DNA of 64,000 bases from Rhodobacterales bacterium (GTDB taxonomy: Bacteria > Pseudomonadota > Alphaproteobacteria > Rhodobacterales > Rhodobacteraceae): contig PDSA01000026.1 in assembly GCA_002748285.1 (NCBI GenBank), forward strand, positions 1 through 64,000. The letters are read 5' to 3'. Position 1 is the stretch's first letter; each line of letters opens with the position of its first letter. Below are positions 10,537 to 19,760 of the stretch, piece by piece. A model generated the notes under the pieces. It saw only the letters and a program-made list of their open reading frames with translations. It made no database searches and had not been told where the DNA came from. The position numbers and the translations under genes are program-made.

Positions 10537-11310
10537 TCAGCCCATGGGCGGGAAATCGGTGAACAGCACCAGCAGCAACACCAGCAGCATCGCCCCCAGC
10601 ATCCCGTCAAAACGATCCATGAAACCGCCATGGCCGGGGATCAGGTTCGAGCTGTCCTTGATCCCGGCGTGGCGTTTGATGGCGCTTTCCGCGATGTCGC
10701 CCATCTGCGCAGCAAAGGCCACCAGCATCGAAATCAGCACAAAGCTGAAACTTTGCACGAAAAACACCCCAACGATCCCGGCCCCCAGCCAACCGGCGAT
10801 GGTGCCGGACCAGGTTTTTTTCGGGCTCAGCCGGGGCCAGAATTTCGGCCCGCCCAGCAGCCGCCCGGCCAGATAACCCGCCACATCGCTGGCCACCACG
10901 ATCAGGATCAACCACAGCATCCAGACTGGCTCGAGATCGAAGCGCAACTTGATAAAGCCATAGCCCGCCAACATGATCAACGCCCCGTAACCGGCGTAAA
11001 TCATTTGATTTTGTCTAAATTTCAGCGTGGTCGCGATCACAAAGCCCAGCAACAGCGGCGCGATATAAAACGCCGGCGCATAGGCCACAATCGCCATCAC
11101 CGCCGCCGCCGCAATCCCGGTGCCGATCAGCGCGTTGCCCCGGTCCGCATCGCACATCCGCCCCAGCTCCCAGATCATCACCCCGCTGGAGAGCGCAATC
11201 AGCGCCATGAACCACACGCCCCCGGCCCACAAGCACCCGGCGGCCAGCGCCGCCATCACCAGCGCCGAGACCAGCCGTGGCATGAAATCATGCCAGCGCG
11301 TACCGCTCAC
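10537..11310 (-). CDS. cdsA: Phosphatidate cytidylyltransferase
   Basis: Membrane enzyme that makes CDP-diacylglycerol from phosphatidate and CTP, the branch point for phospholipids. I chose a GTG start at 11310, where GTGA overlaps the uppS stop codon, giving 257 residues; longer in-frame starts run inside uppS. Six or more hydrophobic segments are seen, and the C-terminal signature (SAIKRHAGIKDSSNLIPGHG, then DRFD) is intact. The 168 bases downstream before rseP contain no recognisable gene. Confidence 0.93.
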   Translation of the reverse strand: MSGTRWHDFMPRLVSALVMAALAAGCLWAGGVWFMALIALSSGVMIWELGRMCDADRGNALIGTGIAAAAVMAIVAYAPAFYIAPLLLGFVIATTLKFRQNQMIYAGYGALIMLAGYGFIKLRFDLEPVWMLWLILIVVASDVAGYLAGRLLGGPKFWPRLSPKKTWSGTIAGWLGAGIVGVFFVQSFSFVLISMLVAFAAQMGDIAESAIKRHAGIKDSSNLIPGHGGFMDRFDGMLGAMLLVLLLVLFTDFPPMG

Positions 11311-12080
11311 AGCTTGACCCCGCCAAAACGGCGCTCGCGTTTGCCGTATTTTTGCAGCACATCGGCAAAAATCTGAGCGGTGAAATCCGGCCATAGCGTG
11401 TCAATGAACTCATATTCCGAATAGGCCGATTGCCAGAGCAGGAAATTGGAGATCCGTGCCTCGCCCGAGGTGCGGATCACCAGATCGGGGTCGGGCAAAA
11501 CATGGGTGTCCAGAAACCGCGGCAGGGTCTCTTCATCGACATCCTCAGGGCGCAGCCTGCCATCGGCAACCTCCTGCGCCAGCCGTTTGGTGGCGCGGGC
11601 CACCTCATCGCGGCCGCCGTAATTCAGCGCGACGGTCAGATGCACCCGGTCATTGCCCGCAGTTTTCTTTTCCAAGTCGTCCATCAGCCCGACCAGCTTG
11701 CGATCCAGCCGCACCCGATCGCCGATAAATCGCACCCGAACTCCGCGTTTCACAAGCTCTTCGGTTTCCTTGAAAATATAGCGTTTGAACAGAAGCATCA
11801 GGCCAGAGACTTCGGCCTGCGTGCGTTTCCAATTCTCGGTGGAAAAAGCAAAAATCGTTAGATATTTCACCCCCAATTCGGGGCAGGCACTGACGATTTC
11901 ACGCACACGCTTGGCCCCGGCATGGTGGCCAAACAACCTAGGCTTGCCGCGGGATTGCGCCCAGCGGCCATTGCCGTCCATGATGATCGCCACATGGGTG
12001 GGCGATTTCCCTGGCCCGGCAGTTTTCGGCTTTTTCCCGGCCTTGCCGGTGAATCTACGCACCAAAACGGAACCTTTCAA
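11307..12080 (-). CDS. uppS: Isoprenyl (undecaprenyl) diphosphate synthase
   Basis: Cis-prenyltransferase that builds undecaprenyl diphosphate, the lipid carrier for peptidoglycan and O-antigen. The 257 residues include the catalytic aspartate D35 in the MDGNGRWA motif and the C-terminal RTSGEARISNFLLWQ segment. A basic N-terminal extension of about 25 residues precedes the conserved core, and a slightly later start is possible. The stop overlaps the cdsA start. It lies just downstream of the damaged frr, so it may depend on the same promoter. Confidence 0.94.
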   Translation of the reverse strand: MKGSVLVRRFTGKAGKKPKTAGPGKSPTHVAIIMDGNGRWAQSRGKPRLFGHHAGAKRVREIVSACPELGVKYLTIFAFSTENWKRTQAEVSGLMLLFKRYIFKETEELVKRGVRVRFIGDRVRLDRKLVGLMDDLEKKTAGNDRVHLTVALNYGGRDEVARATKRLAQEVADGRLRPEDVDEETLPRFLDTHVLPDPDLVIRTSGEARISNFLLWQSAYSEYEFIDTLWPDFTAQIFADVLQKYGKRERRFGGVKL

Positions 12081-12097
12081 ATAACGCTATCAAACAT

Positions 12098-12548
12098 CTA
12101 AACTTGCATAATCTCTTGTTGTTTATTCTCCAGCGCCGCGTCGATGGCGGCGATGACCTTATCGGTCAGTTCCTGCACCTCGTCATGCCAGATCTTATGG
12201 TCATCCTCGCCCATCCCGGCGGCTTTGGCCTTTTTCAGCTGCTCCATGCCATCACGGCGCACATTGCGCACGGCAATGCGGGCGTTTTCGGCATATTTCC
12301 ACCGCCTGCACCATGGATTTATCCCAGACATTGATGGTGAGCATCCGTGGCTCGGGCACATTGACGGTGCCGACCTGATTGACGGGCGTTTTCTGGCCAT
12401 AAGCCTCGACCATCACCGGCTCGAGCATCGAAGCCGCCGCCCGCCCGGTGCGCAAGCTGCCAAATTCGGTGCTCAGCGCATGCTTCGCGCCCTCCATGCG
12501 GCGCTCAAGATCATCCAGATCAATTTCCAAATCGTCAGACATACTCAT
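12098..12548 (-). pseudogene. frr: Ribosome recycling factor gene with internal out-of-frame deletion
   Basis: The N-terminal part ([17 protein letters not shown] to DKSMVQAVE) and the C-terminal part ([16 protein letters not shown] to EIMQV) are clearly RRF but lie in different frames. They join near 12293 at GTGGAAATATGCC. Compared with the E. coli protein, about 39 residues from the middle are missing. The gap must be 2 modulo 3 bases (about 119), so the frame is lost. RRF is normally essential, which means either an assembly error, another copy elsewhere, or a real lesion. Short homology (GAAA) at the junction is likely. Confidence 0.88.
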
Positions 12549-12587
12549 CCCTTTTTTGCTGTCACGGGCATTTCTATCAGCATAGCG

Positions 12588-13122
12588 TCAACTATGCACC
12601 GTTGTATAGGCACCTTGACCGGCCAAAATCCCGCGGAACCCGCCGGGTTCGTCCAGCGAAAACACGATGATCGGCAGGTTGTTGTCGCGGGCAAGCGCAA
12701 TGGCGCTGGCATCCATCACCCCCAGATGCTTTTGCAGCACCTCGTCATAAGAGATCCGCTCGTAACGGGTGGCATCGGCAAATTTCACCGGATCCTTGTC
12801 ATAGACCCCATCCACCTTGGTGCCCTTGAAAATCGCTTCGCAGGCCATTTCACTGGCGCGCAAAGTGGCCGCCGTGTCGGTGGTGAAATAAGGGTTGCCG
12901 GTGCCGGCGGCGAAAATGCAGACGCGCTTCTTCTCCAGATGGCGCACGGCGCGGCGGCGGATATAGGGCTCACACACCTGATCCATGGGAATGGCGCTGA
13001 TCACCCGGGTGAACACGCCCAGCGATTCCAGCCATCAGCGCCTCGCCCGAGATTTTCAGCATCACCCGTTCAAAGGCCGGTTTCTCGCCCCCGGTCTGGC
13101 TGGTGTTTCCGGCGTCAGTCAT
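12588..13122 (-). pseudogene. pyrH: Uridylate kinase gene with internal out-of-frame deletion
   Basis: The start MTDAGNTSQT through KISGEALM is the normal PyrH N-terminus. The next recognisable part is [19 protein letters not shown] to the C-terminal [12 protein letters not shown] in another frame. The junction is near 13031. About 70 residues are missing, including the glycine-rich phosphate-binding segment seen in the family, and the loss is 2 modulo 3 bases. As written, no functional UMP kinase can be made. The neighbour frr shows the same type of damage. The expected order pyrH-frr-uppS-cdsA is otherwise kept. Confidence 0.88.
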
Positions 13123-13169
13123 GGTAATCTGCCCCTCATATCAAATCCGCTGCTGATGTTGCGTCTAAA

Positions 13170-14102
13170 ATGTCGCAAAATGGCTGCGGGTTCAACAGCC
13201 AAACCAACCCGGGTGCCGTTTTGATCGAGATAAATTCCATCCCCGCCGACAGACCGGTGCTGATCGCCGGGCCGACCGCGGCCGGGAAATCATCGCTGGC
13301 GCTGAATATTGCGGAAAAACAAGGCGGTATCATCATCAACGCCGATGCGATGCAGGTGTTTGACGGCTGGCGAATCATCACTGCGCGCCCCGATGATGCC
13401 GATCTGGCCCAGGCCGAGCATCTGCTCTATGGCCATATCCATTTTGATCAGCCTTATTCGGTCGGGCAATGGTTGCGCGAGGTGGGGCAAATTCTGCAAG
13501 ATCGGGCCGAGCGTGCGATTATTGTCGGCGGCACCGGGCTTTATTTTCGCGCCCTGACCGAGGGGCTGGCCGAAATCCCGCCCACCCCGACGCAGATTCG
13601 GGCCGAAGGCGAAGCATTGCTGGCCGATCAGGGGCTGAACGCGTTGCTGTCAGCGCTGGATGCGGCGACCCTGGCGCGGATTGATCAGCAAAACCCGGCG
13701 CGGGTGCTGCGAGCCTGGGAGGTGCTGCAGACCACCGGGCGTTCGCTCAGCGACTGGCAAGACTCAACCCCGCCGCCACTGCTGCCGGTCCAAAGCTGCA
13801 CCCCGCTGCTGATCGCCGCCCGGCGCGACTGGCTAAATCCGCGCATCAATCAGCGCTTTGATCTGATGCTGCAATCCGGTGCGCTGGAGGAAGCCCGCGC
13901 CATGGAGCCCCATTGGAACCCGCGCCACCTGTCTGCCAAGGCCATCGGTGCGGCGCAGTTGATTGCGCATATCCGGGGCGAGCTCAGTCTGGAACGCGCC
14001 AAAGAGCTGGCCTGCATTGCCAGCCACCAATACGCCAAACGCCAACGCAGCTGGTTCCGCGCCCGTATGGCCGACTGGACACCGCTGGACCCGCAAGCCT
14101 GA
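13170..14102 (+). CDS. miaA: tRNA dimethylallyltransferase
   Basis: Adds a dimethylallyl group to A37 of tRNAs that read UNN codons. The 310-residue product has the P-loop GPTAAGKS near residues 29-36, the DAMQVF motif, and the GGTGLYF segment of the family. The first ~20 residues are not conserved in character, so a start a little downstream is possible. It is divergent from pyrH across about 47 bases, which must hold both promoters. Confidence 0.93.
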   Translation: MSQNGCGFNSQTNPGAVLIEINSIPADRPVLIAGPTAAGKSSLALNIAEKQGGIIINADAMQVFDGWRIITARPDDADLAQAEHLLYGHIHFDQPYSVGQWLREVGQILQDRAERAIIVGGTGLYFRALTEGLAEIPPTPTQIRAEGEALLADQGLNALLSALDAATLARIDQQNPARVLRAWEVLQTTGRSLSDWQDSTPPPLLPVQSCTPLLIAARRDWLNPRINQRFDLMLQSGALEEARAMEPHWNPRHLSAKAIGAAQLIAHIRGELSLERAKELACIASHQYAKRQRSWFRARMADWTPLDPQA

Positions 14103-14248
14103 CGCGGCAAGCGGCGAAGGGCGCAACGTGACAATTCAGCCAAGTTTTGCCGCTCGGACCAGGGCGGCATCATTTTTTGTTTGGTGACTTTGACTTATTG
14201 TCCTAAGCTAAAGCAAAACAGGGGAAAACCCCGACCGTCGAGGCAGAA

Positions 14249-15049
14249 ATGACTGAGATTGACTATAAATTACCCGAGATCCGGGTGACTCCGATTGCGC
14301 AGCTGGCCAAGGGTGGCCGTTGGCGCGTCGAAGCCATGCGCAGCTACAGTTCGCATCTGCTGCTGTGGTTTACCTCGGGTCAGGGGCGGATCACGGTGGC
14401 CGGAACCTCTCGCGGCTACGGGGCGCATAACGCGGTGTTCATCCCCGCCGGTGTGATGCATGGGTTTGAAATTTTCGCTCAGGCCTTTGGCACTGCGGTT
14501 TTCATCCCCAAAGTGCTCGGCTTGCCTTTTCCAGACGAAACGGCGCATCTGCGTATCCGCGATGCCGCCCCGCAAAGCGAGCTGAACAGCATTCTGGCCA
14601 ATCTGGATCGCGAGCTGCGCGGCACCCTGCCTGAACGCATCCGGGCGGCGCATTACCATACCGGCCTGCTGGCGGTGTGGCTGAAACGCCAGACCCTGCT
14701 GCATCTGCAGGAGCAGAGCTCGCCGGATGCGGCCCAACGTCTGGCCTCGCGCTTTACCGAGATGCTGGAGGATCAATTCCAAAGTGGCATGAATGTGCGC
14801 CAATATGCCGAAGCCCTTGGAGTGACGCCCACCCATCTGAGCCGGGTATGCAACCGCGCCTGTGGCCGTTCGGCCTCGCGGCTGTTGCATGACCGGCTAA
14901 TTTTCGAAGCCCGGCGCCTGTTGCGTGAAACCGATACGCCGATCCGGCAGGTGGCCACCGATCTGGGCTTTCGCTCGCCGGCCTATTTCACCCGAGCGTT
15001 TCAGCAATATACCGGCCAGACCCCGTCCGATTTCCGGCGCTCAGATTAA
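14249..15049 (+). CDS. AraC family transcriptional regulator
   Basis: 266 residues: an N-terminal cupin-like sensor domain (roughly 15-110, with the FIPAGVMHGFE segment) and a C-terminal double helix-turn-helix domain (roughly 170-264, ending GFRSPAYFTRAF ... GQTPSDFRR). This is the standard layout of small AraC activators. The ligand cannot be told. The EamA transporter gene starts 45 bases downstream on the same strand and is a candidate target or partner. Confidence 0.88.
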   Translation: MTEIDYKLPEIRVTPIAQLAKGGRWRVEAMRSYSSHLLLWFTSGQGRITVAGTSRGYGAHNAVFIPAGVMHGFEIFAQAFGTAVFIPKVLGLPFPDETAHLRIRDAAPQSELNSILANLDRELRGTLPERIRAAHYHTGLLAVWLKRQTLLHLQEQSSPDAAQRLASRFTEMLEDQFQSGMNVRQYAEALGVTPTHLSRVCNRACGRSASRLLHDRLIFEARRLLRETDTPIRQVATDLGFRSPAYFTRAFQQYTGQTPSDFRRSD

Positions 15050-15094
15050 CGCCCGTTCGGGCGGCTGGCCCCCTTTTCTCAGGCCCACAGAACC

Positions 15095-15988
15095 ATGCGC
15101 GTCTTTCACCAGCTTCCCGATCAGACCAAAGGCATCCTGCTGATGGTTGCGGCGATTTTCGCCTTTACCCTGCTGGATCTGTCGGCCAAAGCTCTGGGGC
15201 AGCGGGTCGGAGTGATCCAGACGCTGTGGACCCGCTATGCCGGGCAGACTCTGCTGGTGTTTCTGATCATCACGCCACGGATCAAAACTGCGCTGCACAC
15301 CAACTATCCAAAACTGCAACTGCTGCGGGCGTTGTTCATGCTGGGGGCGACCAGCTTCTTCTTCACCGGATTATCCAAGCTGGGGCTGGCCGAAATAACC
15401 GCCATCATGGATATCAGCCCGGTGCTGATCACCTTGGGCGCAGCACTGTTTCTGGGCGAGCGTTTCGGCATCCGACGGGCCTTTGGCGTGCTGGCGGCGC
15501 TGATCGGAGCGCTGATTATCATTCGGCCCGGGGCGGGGGTGGTTTCGGTCTATGCCCTGCTGCCGGTGGCGGCGGCGGTCTGTTATTCGGGCTTTGCCCT
15601 GACCACGCGCTATGTCGGCGATAAGGAAACGGTCTGGACCTCGCTGTTTTACAGCGCCGCGCTGGGGGGTGTGGTGTTCAGCTTGGTCCTGCCGTTTTAC
15701 TGGCAAACCCCGGATATGGTCAGCATTCTGCTGATGATCGCGGTGGTGGCGGTGTCGACCTTTCCGCAGTTTCTTCTGATCCACGCCCTGACATTGGCCG
15801 AAGCCAGCGTGGTCGCGCCGATCGGCTATCTGGGGCTGTTATTCGCTACGCTGTGGGGGATCCTCTTTTTCGGAGACTACCCCGATGGCTATACCTATCT
15901 GGGTGCCCTTGTGATCGTCGGCGCGGGGCTTTATGTCTGGCATCGCGAAAACACCAAGGGAAAGGCAGATGCAAAAACCCGCCGCTAA
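15095..15988 (+). CDS. EamA/DMT family transporter
   Basis: 297 residues with about ten hydrophobic segments arranged as two EamA repeats, placing it in the drug/metabolite transporter superfamily in the inner membrane. Substrate unknown. A short lysine-rich tail closes the protein. Its end overlaps the start of the acyltransferase gene by 20 bases, so the two are probably cotranscribed, possibly with the upstream AraC gene. Confidence 0.87.
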   Translation: MRVFHQLPDQTKGILLMVAAIFAFTLLDLSAKALGQRVGVIQTLWTRYAGQTLLVFLIITPRIKTALHTNYPKLQLLRALFMLGATSFFFTGLSKLGLAEITAIMDISPVLITLGAALFLGERFGIRRAFGVLAALIGALIIIRPGAGVVSVYALLPVAAAVCYSGFALTTRYVGDKETVWTSLFYSAALGGVVFSLVLPFYWQTPDMVSILLMIAVVAVSTFPQFLLIHALTLAEASVVAPIGYLGLLFATLWGILFFGDYPDGYTYLGALVIVGAGLYVWHRENTKGKADAKTRR

Positions 15989-16877
15989 GCGCCGCGATTA
16001 TATGGTTGATTTGATGGCCCGCGCGATTTTTCGCGTGATGCTGACGCTGCCCTATCGCTGGCGGGTGCCGGCAATGGGCTGGGTGATGGCACGGATCGTG
16101 GCACCTCTGGCCGGGTTTCGCAAACGCATCCGCAACAATCTGGCTTATGTCTGCCCGGAAATGGAGCCCGCTCAGGTCAAGGCCCTGTGCTATCAGGTGC
16201 CCGACAATGCCGGGCGCAGCCTGATCGAGATTTATTCGGGCGATGAGTTCATCAACCGGGTCAAGCACACCGACATCACCGGCCCCGGGGCCGAAGCCAT
16301 TGCCCAGGCCCACAGCCAAGGCCGCCCGGTGGTGCTGGCCGCTGGTCATTTCGGCAATTACGACGTGGCCCGCTCGGCACTGATTGCCCGGGGCTATCGG
16401 ATCGGGGCAATCTATATGCCGATGCGCAACCCCTATTACAACCGCCATTACGAGGCCGCCATTTCCCATATCGGCACCCCGCTGTTTTCGCGCGACCGCA
16501 AGGGGCTGGCCGAGATGGTGAAATTCATGCGCGGCGGCGGCATGACGATTTTCGGCATTGATCAATATATGAGCAGCGGCGCCGATCTTGAGTTTTTCGG
16601 CAAACCCGCCCCCACCGCCCTGTCGGCGGCCAAGATGGCGTTAAAGCTGGATGCTTTGTTAGTGCCGATCAATGCGATCCGGGGGGAAAACGGGCTGGAT
16701 TTCAGCATCGTGACCGAAGCGCCGGTCGCTCATAGCGATGCGGCCACCATGAGCCAGCAGATGAATGACAGCCTTGAGCAACTGGTGCGGGCGCATATGG
16801 GCCAGTGGTTCTGGATTCACAACCGCTGGAAACCCGAACGTCAGCGCAGCCGCGCCGCCGCCAAAACCGGGCCATAA
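15969..16877 (+). CDS. Lysophospholipid/lauroyl acyltransferase family protein (LpxL/HtrB-like)
   Basis: 302 residues from the ATG at 15969 (MQKPAAKRR), which lies inside the end of the EamA gene; an upstream in-frame start would overlap further. The HX4D acyltransferase motif HFGNYD sits near residue 128, followed by the family's MRNPYYN segment. The family transfers acyl chains to lipid A precursors at the inner membrane. The 3' end overlaps the convergent DUF1223 gene by 37 bases. Exact substrate not shown by sequence. Confidence 0.82.
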   Translation: MQKPAAKRRDYMVDLMARAIFRVMLTLPYRWRVPAMGWVMARIVAPLAGFRKRIRNNLAYVCPEMEPAQVKALCYQVPDNAGRSLIEIYSGDEFINRVKHTDITGPGAEAIAQAHSQGRPVVLAAGHFGNYDVARSALIARGYRIGAIYMPMRNPYYNRHYEAAISHIGTPLFSRDRKGLAEMVKFMRGGGMTIFGIDQYMSSGADLEFFGKPAPTALSAAKMALKLDALLVPINAIRGENGLDFSIVTEAPVAHSDAATMSQQMNDSLEQLVRAHMGQWFWIHNRWKPERQRSRAAAKTGP

Positions 16878-17542
16878 TCGGCGGTTTGCACCACCACCAG
16901 CGCGGGCTGGTCTCCAGTGAAAGGAACGCTCAGGCGCAGCGGTTTGCTGCCATCCCAATGGTCCAGCACGTCCCATTCGGTGACGATGTTATGATAATTG
17001 ATCTCTCGACCCGCATTTTCGCCACGCTTGATCCTGATCTTTTGCGCTTTGATATAGCGCACCAGCTGCACCATCATTTCGGGGTTGGAGGGGCTGGCAG
17101 GAGCAGCAATCAACAGCTGATTACCTTTGCGGGCCAGCTGTAGCTGTACCGCGGCGGGCTGCTGGCGATGTTTGGCGATCAGCCGGGCAATCTGATCAAA
17201 TTTCGAGCCCACAACCGCATCACGTCCGGCAATCACCATTTGCGGGGTGTAGACCATGCGAGTTTTATCGGCCGACGCATAGGCATATTGCCGGGCGGTG
17301 AATTTGGGGTGGGCAAAGACATCTTTCCAGCCGATATAATCCCAGTAATCCACATGAAAGGACAGCGCCAGCACGTCCGAGCGCTGCGCCAGCTTGGCCA
17401 GATAGGCATCCGCCGGCGGACAGCTCGAGCAGCCTTGCGAGGTGAACAGCTCGACCAGCACCGGGCCGGGTTTGCCCTGCGCCCAGAGCGGGCCAGACAG
17501 CATCGCCCACAGCCCCAGCGCCAAAACCGTCAATTTGCCCAT
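16841..17542 (-). CDS. DUF1223 family secreted thioredoxin-like protein
   Basis: 233 residues from the ATG at 17542, chosen because AAAGAG lies 6-11 bases upstream and the product then begins directly with a signal peptide (MGKLTVLALGLWAML ... WAQG). The mature start has a CSSCPPAD segment, a CxxC-type redox motif typical of DUF1223 proteins. A periplasmic location is likely. Function is not established for the family. It converges on, and slightly overlaps, the acyltransferase gene. Confidence 0.85.
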   Translation of the reverse strand: MGKLTVLALGLWAMLSGPLWAQGKPGPVLVELFTSQGCSSCPPADAYLAKLAQRSDVLALSFHVDYWDYIGWKDVFAHPKFTARQYAYASADKTRMVYTPQMVIAGRDAVVGSKFDQIARLIAKHRQQPAAVQLQLARKGNQLLIAAPASPSNPEMMVQLVRYIKAQKIRIKRGENAGREINYHNIVTEWDVLDHWDGSKPLRLSVPFTGDQPALVVVQTADYGPVLAAARLR

Positions 17543-17653
17543 GATTTGCTCTTTCATTGCGATCCGTTGCATCCGTCCTAACCGAGGGCGGAGAAAATAG
17601 CCAATCAAGGTTTCGCGAGCGCGGGGTTATCGCAACCGGTGTGCTTGTTTGGC

Positions 17654-19195
17654 TCAGTTTCCCAGACGGGTAAACAGCTTTGGCAGCGCTTCGGGCAGGT
17701 CTTCGGCGATCAGGCCGGGACCGAAAGCGAGAGCGGCCTCAACATGCAGCCAGGCTCCGATCCCGGCGGCATCAAGCGGGCGTTGCCCACGGGCCAGAAG
17801 CCCGGTGATGAACCCGGCCAGCACATCGCCCGCTCCGGCAGTCGCCAGCCAAGGGGCAGATCGTTCATAGGCAGCCGCATGGACCGAACAGCGCCCATCC
17901 GGTGCGGCAATCACTGTATCCGGCCCCTTGAACAGCACCACGCAACCCGCCCGCGCTGCGGCCTCGCGAGTCGCGGCCACTTTGGAATAGGCCGGGCCTT
18001 TGGTGGCCGGGGCGTTTAGCTTATCGGCAATGTCGGGGAACAACCGGGCAAACTCGCCCGCATGCGGGGTCAGAACGCAGTTTTCATGCAGCATGCCGAA
18101 CAGCGCTGCGGGATCGTCCTGAAACGCCGTCAAAGCATCCGCATCCAGCACCGTTGCCCGCCCGGATGCCAGCGCCACCGGCACCAGATCACGCGCCCGG
18201 TCCTGCCCCAGCCCGGGGCCAAGGCACAGCGCGTTGAAACGCTTATCCGCCAGCACGGCCTCAAGCGTCGGAGCATCCCCAACAGGCGATAGCATGATCG
18301 CATCCAACCGCGCCGCGTTTTCCTGCAATGCCCCGGGCGTGGGCGCAACCGTCACCAGCCCCGCCCCGATCCGCAACGCCCCCCGCGCCGCAAGCCGCGC
18401 CGCGCCACCCTTGCCAGAGCGCCCTGCAAGGATCAAGGCATGGCCGTGGTCGTATTTGTGGCCCTCCCCGTGCTTGCCCAAAGAAGAGCAATCTGCGGCG
18501 CTCAGCCAATGCACCATGGGCTCTTTGAACGGCACCCTGTCGCTGAGGCCGATATCCACCACCGCCAGCTGCCCGCAAATATCCGGGCCATCGTTTAAAA
18601 CATGCCCCAGCTTGGCCCGGTGAAACGACACGGTCAGCGCGGCCCGCACGGTTTCGGTCTGTGCCGCCAATTTGCGCCCGCTATCGCTGCACAGCCCCGA
18701 GGGGATGTCGATGGCCACGGTCTTAGCCGCGATTTCGGGATCCGCCGCACAGGCCTGCGCCCATTCCAGCAATTTGCCTTGCAGCGGGCGGATCAGGCCG
18801 GTGCCAAACAGCCCATCGACAAACAGATCTGCCTGCCCGGCGATCACCGGAGCCTCGGCGAAATCCTGCACCGTCCCCATCCCGACCCAGCGCTGATAAT
18901 TGGTTTTGGCGTCGGGGGGCAGCTTGTCGGGGTTTCCGAACAGATAGACCGAGACCTGCCAGCCCCACTGTTTCAGCAGCCGGGCCACCACAAAGCCATC
19001 ACCGCCATTATTGCCCGGCCCGCACAGCACCACCGCCCGATGCGCTGTCTGGGCAAGCTCGGGCCATTTTTCAAACACCGCCCGCACCACCCCGGCCCCG
19101 GCATGTTCCATCAATTCCAGACCGCTGACGTCACCGGATTCGATCTGCTCGGTCTCAATCGCTTTCATCTGCGCGGCACTCAAAAGCTGGGTCAT
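17654..19195 (-). CDS. nnr: Bifunctional NAD(P)HX epimerase / ADP-dependent dehydratase
   Basis: Repairs hydrated NADH and NADPH. The 513-residue protein starts at the ATG at 19195 (MTQLLSAAQMKAIE). The N-terminal YjeF_N epimerase domain (about 1-210, with CGPGNNGGDGF) is followed by the kinase-like C-terminal dehydratase (about 225-510), with GRSGKGGAAR and the late AGAGDVLAG motif. It is divergent from glnB. The upstream gap has a TTGAT half-site (19207) that does not reach a full FNR box. Confidence 0.93.
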   Translation of the reverse strand: MTQLLSAAQMKAIETEQIESGDVSGLELMEHAGAGVVRAVFEKWPELAQTAHRAVVLCGPGNNGGDGFVVARLLKQWGWQVSVYLFGNPDKLPPDAKTNYQRWVGMGTVQDFAEAPVIAGQADLFVDGLFGTGLIRPLQGKLLEWAQACAADPEIAAKTVAIDIPSGLCSDSGRKLAAQTETVRAALTVSFHRAKLGHVLNDGPDICGQLAVVDIGLSDRVPFKEPMVHWLSAADCSSLGKHGEGHKYDHGHALILAGRSGKGGAARLAARGALRIGAGLVTVAPTPGALQENAARLDAIMLSPVGDAPTLEAVLADKRFNALCLGPGLGQDRARDLVPVALASGRATVLDADALTAFQDDPAALFGMLHENCVLTPHAGEFARLFPDIADKLNAPATKGPAYSKVAATREAAARAGCVVLFKGPDTVIAAPDGRCSVHAAAYERSAPWLATAGAGDVLAGFITGLLARGQRPLDAAGIGAWLHVEAALAFGPGLIAEDLPEALPKLFTRLGN

Positions 19196-19352
19196 GCTGG
19201 CTCCTATTGATTCAAATCTGCCTATTATTTGTGCATATCGCTGAAAAATCAGGCATAGGCCCGACAATCCGGCCCACACCCGCCCGGGTTCAGCCTAGCC
19301 GATTGTGTCTGCGAATTGAATGCTGTTCTGTGCATTGCAAAGCCGCTGATAA

Positions 19353-19703
<351 letters not shown>

Positions 19704-19760
19704 AGCCGCCCGCGTCACAAACCCAACCCATTCAGACATCAGGAAAAGGGACTGAACCAA

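Noticed and set aside
19207..19220. FNR-like box upstream of nnr (TTGATTCAAATCTG)
   Set aside because: Only the first half matches TTGAT; the second half ends in TG in place of AA.
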